Positions 58,184 through 64,000 of a DNA stretch of 64,000 nucleotides are shown piece by piece. The stretch is from Paenibacillus borealis (GTDB lineage Bacteria > Bacillota > Bacilli > Paenibacillales > Paenibacillaceae). Position 1 is the stretch's first letter. Each line of letters starts with the position of its first letter. The stretch is taken from NCBI RefSeq assembly GCF_000758665.1, contig NZ_CP009285.1, forward strand, positions 3,906,001-3,970,000. Direction: 5' to 3'. The position numbers and the translations under genes were made by a program. Below the pieces are notes generated by a model, which ran no database searches, was not told the origin of the DNA, and saw nothing but the letters and a program-made list of their open reading frames with translations.

Positions 58184-59749
58184 ATGTATAAGGTGCTGCT
58201 GGTAGACGATGAGCTTCTCGATCTGAAGGGGCTGCAATGCTTCATGAACTGGGAAAAAATGGGCATGGAGGTGTGTGCAGCCGCAAGCAGCGGCTTCGAG
58301 GCGCTTGAAGTGCTGGAAGCGCAGCAGGTGGATATCATCGTTACGGATATCAAGATGCCGATTATGAGCGGGATGGAGCTGGCCCGCAGAGCACTTGAGC
58401 TGAATCCGCAGCTGAAGATTGTCTTTGTCAGCGGCTATGAGGACTTCCAGTATGCCAAGCAGGCCATTTCCATGAGCGCCTGCGGTTATGTTCTGAAGCC
58501 GGTGGACGACGAGGATATGCGGCGGACGCTGAATGATGTGAAGGATGCTCTTAACAAAGAACGGGCCCGTTCCCGTCTGGAGCATTACTTCTCGGAGTCG
58601 GAACCCCTGCTGAAGCGGGACCTGTTCATGCAGCTTCTGGACGGAACACCCGATGAGGAAAAGGTAGTGCCGGTGCTTCAGCGCATGGGGATTTCCTGGC
58701 AGAGCACCCGTCTGTACACTGCTCTGCTGGAGCCGGATGACCTGGCCTGGAAGCTGAACGGTTACAGTGAGGAAGCCAAGGCGGGAATAGAGCGGCAGCT
58801 GAGCCTGTCGGTTGAACAATTCTGTGCGATGGAACGGATTCAGGTCTGCAGACTGGATCAGTTCCATTTTGCCCTCATCCTGGAAGAACGGGTAGACCAT
58901 GGATGCCTTAAGGAATTAATTCATCACGCGGTCAGCGGAATTCCGCTGACTGTGACCATAGGAGCCGGGCCTCTGGTGAGCAATCTGAAGGAGCTGCATT
59001 TCTCCTACCAGCGGGCCAAGGAAGCTCTTGGATTGAAGCTGTTCCTGGGCAAAGGCAAACTGCTTATGCATACGGATGCCAAGGGGCCGGTTACCGCCGA
59101 AGCCAAGGATCTGGATGATATTCTCCAGGCATTGTTTCAAGCTATGTCCTCTTACCGGCTGGTTGCCATTGACGATTGTAATGAAGAGCTGTTCGTGTGG
59201 GTAGACCGTATGGAGACCAAGCTGGAAATCTACCAGCTGTTTCTGCATGTGGTGTCGAAGCTCGATGCTTATTTGCATACGATTAATGAAGACTTCTACG
59301 AGGTGCTTGGACTGGACCGGAAGCATCTAAGTATTCTTTATCATTTCGAGACTACCCAGGATATGAAATCCTGGCTGCGCCGCCGTATGTTCGAGCTGTC
59401 AGAGCATTTGCAGCGCAAACGGCAGGGCAAGAAACGCAAGCTCGTGCAGGAGATTGAAGCTTATATCGAGGAGCGTCTGGAGCATAATGTGATGCTGCGG
59501 GATGCAGCCAATCATTTCTCCTTCTCGCCCAATCATCTGGGTCAAATTTTCTACGAAGAGAAGGGAATCTACTTCTCCGATTATGTCTCTTTAAGGCGGC
59601 TGGAACGGGTGAAGCTGCTGCTTGGAGATCCGAAGCTCAAGGTCTATGAAGCCGCACAGCGTGTCGGATATAAGAATCTGTCGCATTTCAGCAAGCAGTT
59701 CAAGGATTATTACGGAGTCAGCCCGGGCGATTACAGGAGACATCTGTAA
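58184..59749 (+). CDS. YesN-type response regulator (receiver plus AraC domain)
   Basis: A 521-residue regulator. The receiver (1-120, 'YKVLLVDDELLDLKGLQCF') has the phospho-acceptor Asp in 'DIIVTDIKMPIMSGMEL'. A central region of about 270 residues follows, then the AraC helix-turn-helix pair ('LRDAANHFSFSPNHLGQIFYEEKGIYFSDYVSLRRLERVK' and 'AAQRVGYKNLSHFSKQFKDYYGVSPGDYRR'). The ATG at 58184 (AAGGATGGG upstream) begins the receiver; the frame reaches back to 58016 into the binding-protein gene, which is not credible as protein. It should control the transporter and hydrolase genes around it. Confidence 0.93.
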   Translation: MYKVLLVDDELLDLKGLQCFMNWEKMGMEVCAAASSGFEALEVLEAQQVDIIVTDIKMPIMSGMELARRALELNPQLKIVFVSGYEDFQYAKQAISMSACGYVLKPVDDEDMRRTLNDVKDALNKERARSRLEHYFSESEPLLKRDLFMQLLDGTPDEEKVVPVLQRMGISWQSTRLYTALLEPDDLAWKLNGYSEEAKAGIERQLSLSVEQFCAMERIQVCRLDQFHFALILEERVDHGCLKELIHHAVSGIPLTVTIGAGPLVSNLKELHFSYQRAKEALGLKLFLGKGKLLMHTDAKGPVTAEAKDLDDILQALFQAMSSYRLVAIDDCNEELFVWVDRMETKLEIYQLFLHVVSKLDAYLHTINEDFYEVLGLDRKHLSILYHFETTQDMKSWLRRRMFELSEHLQRKRQGKKRKLVQEIEAYIEERLEHNVMLRDAANHFSFSPNHLGQIFYEEKGIYFSDYVSLRRLERVKLLLGDPKLKVYEAAQRVGYKNLSHFSKQFKDYYGVSPGDYRRHL

Positions 59750-59750
59750 T

Positions 59751-61469
59751 ATGCGGCGCAGGTGGAGTATGCCTTACGGATACAAGCTGATTCTCCCTTA
59801 TGTGGTCTGCCTGCTGCTAGCTGTGGGTACAGTGGGCTTGTTTGCCTACAGTCATTCCGTGAACTCGCTCAAACAGAAGACGCGCGAGAATATACAAGGC
59901 ACCCTTCAGCAGATGAGGGATAACATCACCTACCGTACGGATAATATTGAACGGATATCCAGTACCCTGTATTACAATTTCAACCTGCAAAGTGCACTGC
60001 GGCGTTATGATCAAGGCTGGTACAGCTATGAGACAATGACAAAGACCCTTATGCCGGCGCTTGAGAATCTGCTCAATTACACGGCAAGCAATGTCGGGTT
60101 GTCCCTGTACCTGGAGAATGATTCTATCCCTGAACTATATTACAGCGAGATTGGACCCAATCCGCTGCTCTCGACCAAGCGGTACGAGATCTTTCATCTG
60201 CAGAGAATCCGGGGGGAAGACTGGTATCATGACCTCGTGGCGCCGGAAGCTAAAACGGGTGCCGGTCAATGGCGTCAGATTCTGCGCGATGAAGAGAACG
60301 GCAATATCTCACTGATCCAGCGGATGGATGATATCCAGAAGCAGCGTAGCATCGGTCTGATCCGGGTAACGGTGCAGATGCAGGATTTGCTGGATTCGGT
60401 GGATTACCGCAAGATCGGCGAGTATGCCACTCTTGTGGTGACCGACAGGAGCGGCAGGGTGGTGCTGGAGTCTTCACCGGAGGGTGCGGAAGCCGCCAGC
60501 CTGCAATCCGCCGGCAACCGGCTGCAACTGAGTGAGCCGCTTGAAGGCATCGGCTGGGAGCTGCAAGCCTATATTCCGAACAGCCTGTTCGATGAAAGTG
60601 CAAGCGAAGTGCGGAGAATGACACTGCTGGTCTGTCTGGCAAGCGCACTGGTTCTGGCCTGTCTCGGCATCGGAGTATCCAGCTATTTCTCCCGGCGGAT
60701 TCAGAAGATCGTCGGATCGCTGAACGCTTTTCACGATGGGGACTTTCATAAGAGAATTAAGTATAAGGGCAATGACGAGCTGGCGCAGATCGCCGTAGCC
60801 TTCAACCGGATGGGCAGCAATATCGAAGAGCTGATTCACCAGAATTATGTCGCTGATCTTCAGAAAAAAGAAGCAGAGCTGGAATCGCTGCAGGCGCAGA
60901 TCAATCCGCATTTCCTCTACAATACACTCTCCTCGATCAATCGTCTGGCTCAATTTGGAGATATTCCTAAGTTGCATACCCTTGTACAAGAGCTGGCCAA
61001 GTTCTACCGGCTGTCCTTGAACCGGGGCGGAATTATCACAACAGTGGGCAATGAAATTGAGCATGCTAAGGCTTATATTGCCATTCAGGGTATCAAGTAC
61101 GGGGAGCGGATGTCGGTATATTACGATATTGACCCCGGAGTGCTGGAGTATACGACGGTGAAGCTGATTCTTCAACCGATGATTGAGAATGTGCTGGAGC
61201 ATGCCTGGTTCGGCAGCACCATCGGAATCCGGCTTGTGGCGGAGAAGAGGGAGGACAGCATCATATTCAAGATAATAGACAATGGGGTAGGCATGAATGC
61301 GGATACCATCCGGCAGATTCTGGCCCCTGAGGGGACCCGGATCGGCTACGGCATCCGTAATGTTGATTCCCGAATTAAGCTGCATGGCGGCAGTGAATAC
61401 GGAGTGCTGATCGCCAGCCGTTCCGGAATCGGCACCTGTGTGCAGATAACCATTCCCTGCCGTTTATAA
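59751..61469 (+). CDS. YesM-type sensor histidine kinase
   Basis: A 572-residue membrane kinase with helix 1 (about 10-30), a dCache-like extracellular sensor (about 35-280), helix 2 (about 285-305), HAMP, and the His_kinase domain with phospho-acceptor His in 'QINPHFLYNTLSSINRLAQ'. The ATP-binding domain contains 'QPMIENVLEHAWFG', 'DNGVGM' and 'GYGIRNVDSRIKLHGG'. It starts one base after the regulator stop, with AGGAGA upstream; the longer frame to 59622 lies within the regulator gene. It probably senses manno-oligosaccharides directly or through the binding protein. Confidence 0.92.
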   Translation: MRRRWSMPYGYKLILPYVVCLLLAVGTVGLFAYSHSVNSLKQKTRENIQGTLQQMRDNITYRTDNIERISSTLYYNFNLQSALRRYDQGWYSYETMTKTLMPALENLLNYTASNVGLSLYLENDSIPELYYSEIGPNPLLSTKRYEIFHLQRIRGEDWYHDLVAPEAKTGAGQWRQILRDEENGNISLIQRMDDIQKQRSIGLIRVTVQMQDLLDSVDYRKIGEYATLVVTDRSGRVVLESSPEGAEAASLQSAGNRLQLSEPLEGIGWELQAYIPNSLFDESASEVRRMTLLVCLASALVLACLGIGVSSYFSRRIQKIVGSLNAFHDGDFHKRIKYKGNDELAQIAVAFNRMGSNIEELIHQNYVADLQKKEAELESLQAQINPHFLYNTLSSINRLAQFGDIPKLHTLVQELAKFYRLSLNRGGIITTVGNEIEHAKAYIAIQGIKYGERMSVYYDIDPGVLEYTTVKLILQPMIENVLEHAWFGSTIGIRLVAEKREDSIIFKIIDNGVGMNADTIRQILAPEGTRIGYGIRNVDSRIKLHGGSEYGVLIASRSGIGTCVQITIPCRL

Positions 61470-61511
61470 CCATATGAGCTGATAATCGGCTATGAAGGAG
61501 TTAGGAGTATA

Positions 61512-63305
61512 TTGAAGACCATTAACACAGGAGATTACGAGATCCTTCTTGAAGGAAGCAGTCTTGACTTTCAATCTCAGCTTCATGTGCAGCGCGGCGA
61601 AGACGGCGTTGATTATGCTGTTCTGACCCTCAGTGCTCCCGTTCCGGCAGCTCCCCCCAAGCTAACGCTTCGCTGGAGCTGCCAGGCCATTGATATTCAA
61701 GGACTGTGGCATCCGGCAGCGGAACGGAACAGAGGACTGGTTCCCGATTGGCGGGAAGGCTTCCTATCCAGAGCTGCTTTCTCTGCTCCGGTTGTCAGTC
61801 TGTATGGCAGCAGGGGGAACAATGTCCTGACCTTTGCCTGCTCAGAAGCTTTGAATCCCCTGGAGCTGCGTGCAGGACTGAATGAAGAATCGTCCAGCTT
61901 TCAATGCTCCGTAACCTTGTTCGCGGGGAACGTTTCTCCCATCGCACATTATGAGGCCATATTGCGGCTGGATTCCCGCAGCATTCCCTACTATGAAGCT
62001 CTTGACGGAGTGGGGAAGTGGTGGGCAGGATTGAAAGGGAGCGAGCCTTCCCCGGTTCCTGATACCGCAAGGGAACCGATGTATTCGACCTGGTACAGCT
62101 TCCATCAGCAGCTGATGCCGGAGATCGTAGAGTCGGAGTGCAAACTAGCGGCTGAGCTGGGCTGCGGAGCGGTAATTGTGGATGACGGCTGGCAGACGTC
62201 AGATGAAGCCCGGGGATACGCGTATTGCGGAGACTGGGAGGCCAGCCCGGACAAAATCGCGGATATGCAGGCACATGTTGCCCGTGTTCATAACCTTGGT
62301 ATGAAATATCTACTGTGGTATGCAGTGCCGTTCATCGGCAAGCACAGTGAAGCATGGCTGCTTTTCAAGGATAAATTACTCTACTATAGCGAGAGCTTCG
62401 GGGCAGGTATTGCCGATCCGCGTTATCCGGAAGTACGGGAATACTTAATCTCCCTATATGAGAAGGCATTGCAAGATTGGGATCTGGACGGCTTCAAGCT
62501 CGACTTCGTAGACAGCTTCTATGTGGAAGGGCAGGCTGCCGGCCAACAGGATGACAGAAAGAACGGCAGGGATACAGACTCTGTTCCTGAAGCCGTCGAC
62601 CTGCTGTTAAGCGGTGTTCTCTCCCGCCTGCGGCAGCTGAAGCCGGACATTATGATTGAATTCCGCCAGAATTATACCGGTCCGCTGATGCGCAAATACG
62701 GCAATATGTTCCGGGCCGCAGATTGTCCGAACGATGCTCTGCAGAACCGGATTCACACGATCGACATCCGGCTAATCTGCGGGGATACCGCGGCGCATGC
62801 CGATATGCTGATGTGGAATCCGCAGGAGCCGGCCGAGGCTGCCGCGCTGCAGTTCATTAATGTGCTGTTCGCTGTGCCGCAGATCTCCGTCCGGCTGGAT
62901 ACCCTGCCTGAGCCGCATATGGCTATGCTGGGCTTCTGGCTGGCGTTCTGGAGAGAACACAGGGATGTGCTGCTGGACGGGACACTGGAGCCGATAGGCC
63001 CCGAGCTGCTGTATCCGCTTGTCATCGCCCGCACCGCACAGAAGTGGGTATTTGCCGTTTACCATGATACGGTGATTCCTTTAGCAGGAGATTTGCCGGA
63101 TCAAGTGCTGGTAGTTAACGGGACGTTGAACACGCGTCTGGTGCTGGAGCTGAACCGGGATGCAGGAGCCCTTCTCGTGAATATCCGCGACTGCCGGGGA
63201 AAGGTTGTAGCGGATCACAGGCTGCTGTGGAATAAAGGAGTGCATGCACTAGAGGTGCCGCCGGCAGGGGTGATCGTGATTCGTCCTGATAAGACGCTTG
63301 AATAA
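61512..63305 (+). CDS. Alpha-galactosidase, GH36-like
   Basis: A 597-residue enzyme without a signal peptide, of the GH36/melibiase clan. The barrel shows 'EPMYSTWYSFHQQLMPEIVESECKLAAELGCGAVIVDDGWQT', the nucleophile Asp331 in 'DGFKLDFVDSF', and the acid/base region 'NMFRAADCPND'. An N-terminal beta domain (about 1-180) and a small C-terminal sandwich complete the fold. It would remove alpha-1,6-galactose side groups from imported galactomannan fragments. TTG start with GGAG upstream, 42 bases after the kinase gene. Confidence 0.88.
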   Translation: MKTINTGDYEILLEGSSLDFQSQLHVQRGEDGVDYAVLTLSAPVPAAPPKLTLRWSCQAIDIQGLWHPAAERNRGLVPDWREGFLSRAAFSAPVVSLYGSRGNNVLTFACSEALNPLELRAGLNEESSSFQCSVTLFAGNVSPIAHYEAILRLDSRSIPYYEALDGVGKWWAGLKGSEPSPVPDTAREPMYSTWYSFHQQLMPEIVESECKLAAELGCGAVIVDDGWQTSDEARGYAYCGDWEASPDKIADMQAHVARVHNLGMKYLLWYAVPFIGKHSEAWLLFKDKLLYYSESFGAGIADPRYPEVREYLISLYEKALQDWDLDGFKLDFVDSFYVEGQAAGQQDDRKNGRDTDSVPEAVDLLLSGVLSRLRQLKPDIMIEFRQNYTGPLMRKYGNMFRAADCPNDALQNRIHTIDIRLICGDTAAHADMLMWNPQEPAEAAALQFINVLFAVPQISVRLDTLPEPHMAMLGFWLAFWREHRDVLLDGTLEPIGPELLYPLVIARTAQKWVFAVYHDTVIPLAGDLPDQVLVVNGTLNTRLVLELNRDAGALLVNIRDCRGKVVADHRLLWNKGVHALEVPPAGVIVIRPDKTLE

Positions 63306-63315
63306 TTAATCTTAC

Positions 63316-63364
63316 AAAACGCCCCGTCTTCCACGCACTTTGTGATGAAGGCCGGGGCGTTTTT
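63316..63364. terminator. Bidirectional terminator after the alpha-galactosidase
   Basis: AAAACGCCCCG (63316-63326) pairs with CGGGGCGTTTT (63353-63363), with an inner CTTC/GAAG helix. It separates the GH36 gene from the convergent LysR gene. Confidence 0.9.
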
Positions 63365-63412
63365 GAGCTGTCCGATCCAGGGCAGCCGGCGGATTGAACA
63401 GATCATTATAGA

Positions 63413-64000
63413 TCAAGCGAGCAGTTTACCAATAAAGACCCGCATAGCCAGCGTATCTGAAGTATCCTTGTGCCGGATGATCCGGAAATCCCGTTCGGTC
63501 AGCGTATGCCTGATTCTTAGTTCACACAATTCACCGCTGGCCAACTCTTTGCGTACAATCCATCTGGACAGCAAAGACAGTCCAAGACCGGCACTGACAG
63601 CTTCTTTGACTCCCTGGCTGCTGTTGAATACATAGGAGCGTTTGACTGGAATACCAGACTCCTGCAAGAAGCGGTCGCTGAAGGCCCGGGTGCCGGAACC
63701 CGGTTCCCGCAGCACCCAAATTTCATTACGCAGCATCTGGTCTTCAACAATGATTTCTCCGCTCAGCGGATGACCGAAGGGTGCAACCAGAATCATCTCG
63801 TCCTTCATATAAGGGATGATGGACAGATCGGAGTCCGACGTTTCACCTTCGATGAAGCCGATATCCAGCCGGTTAGACCGGACTGCAGCAATAATCTCTT
63901 CCGTATTGCCAATGGTGACCTGGAGACTGACCAGCGGATATTGTCTGGCGAACTCTGCCAGCCTTGCCGGAAGCACATATTCCCCTATTGTGAAGCTGGC
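63413..64000 (-). CDS. LysR-family regulator, N-terminus cut off by the window edge
   Basis: The 195 residues visible are the C-terminal LysR substrate-binding domain: 'GEYVLPARLAEFARQYPLVSLQVTIGNTEEIIAAVRSNRLDIGFIEGE', then 'WVLREPGSGTRAFSDRFLQ' and 'GVKEAVSAGLGLSLLSRWIV'. This pattern is close to the CysL/YtlI-like group but the subgroup is not certain. The helix-turn-helix and start codon lie beyond position 64000. Its target is probably outside the window. Confidence 0.88.
   Translation of the reverse strand, partial: ASFTIGEYVLPARLAEFARQYPLVSLQVTIGNTEEIIAAVRSNRLDIGFIEGETSDSDLSIIPYMKDEMILVAPFGHPLSGEIIVEDQMLRNEIWVLREPGSGTRAFSDRFLQESGIPVKRSYVFNSSQGVKEAVSAGLGLSLLSRWIVRKELASGELCELRIRHTLTERDFRIIRHKDTSDTLAMRVFIGKLLA

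Noticed and set aside
60474..61385. 303-codon open frame on the minus strand inside the sensor kinase gene
   Set aside because: The kinase motifs are on the plus strand; the antisense frame has no start signal and no protein-like composition.

Overview
The window looks like chromosomal DNA of a spore-forming, carbohydrate-degrading member of the Bacillota, most probably Paenibacillus. The grounds are: a gerA-type spore germination operon, a DUF421/DUF1657 pair with a sporulation-type promoter, strong GGAGG ribosome sites with many TTG and GTG starts, several Gfo/Idh/MocA oxidoreductases, AraC regulators, YesMN-like two-component genes next to LplB/YtcP/lipoprotein sugar ABC genes, and large modular polysaccharide-degrading enzymes. 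No rRNA, tRNA, CRISPR array, phage or plasmid core was seen. The assignment rests on gene style only.

Layout. 0-9 kb: DMT exporter with divergent LysR; an AEC transporter remnant; a sugar-catabolism group (two Gfo/Idh oxidoreductases, a TIM-barrel sugar-phosphate isomerase, an AraC regulator). A complete 1296-bp IS3-family element has landed inside the terminator between two of these genes. 9-22 kb: DUF1657 and DUF421 spore-type proteins, a secreted PL9 pectate lyase, an aldo/keto reductase, the gerA-C-B operon behind a sigma-G-like promoter, a MoxR/DUF58/DUF4129 operon, and a MerR regulator followed by an HSL-type hydrolase whose promoter has the elongated 20-bp spacer typical of MerR control. 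22-36 kb: AzlCD amino-acid exporter, GH42 beta-galactosidase with divergent AraC regulator, a four-gene unit coding for a large secreted beta-rich protein and a MacAB/YknXYZ-like exporter, a GH3 (NagZ-like) lipoprotein, ferritin and a cation diffusion facilitator.

36-48 kb: an MFS transporter remnant, a Nudix/winged-helix protein with a degenerate Nudix box, bacteriohemerythrin, HIT protein, a low-GC orphan with a mutated lipobox, a metallophosphoesterase, a cluster of three different intergenic repeat arrays, a MarR/NmrA pair, and a four-gene HssRS-HrtBA heme-sensing and heme-efflux system with a near-consensus HssR direct repeat in front of hrtB.

48-64 kb: a 52-bp tandem repeat, then what reads as a galactomannan utilisation locus. 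It holds an Asp-box beta-propeller (GH74-like), a secreted modular GH26 mannanase behind a cre-like site, a two-permease plus lipoprotein oligosaccharide ABC importer, its response regulator and sensor kinase, and a cytoplasmic GH36 alpha-galactosidase. The proposed flow is: the mannanase cuts the backbone outside, the importer takes up galactosyl-manno-oligosaccharides, and the alpha-galactosidase trims them inside. The window ends in a truncated LysR gene.

The most distinctive items are the IS inside a terminator, the HssR box, the MerR promoter beside a hydrolase without its catalytic histidine, the secreted-protein/MacAB-like unit, and the family of roughly 51-bp degenerate intergenic repeats seen at two distant places.
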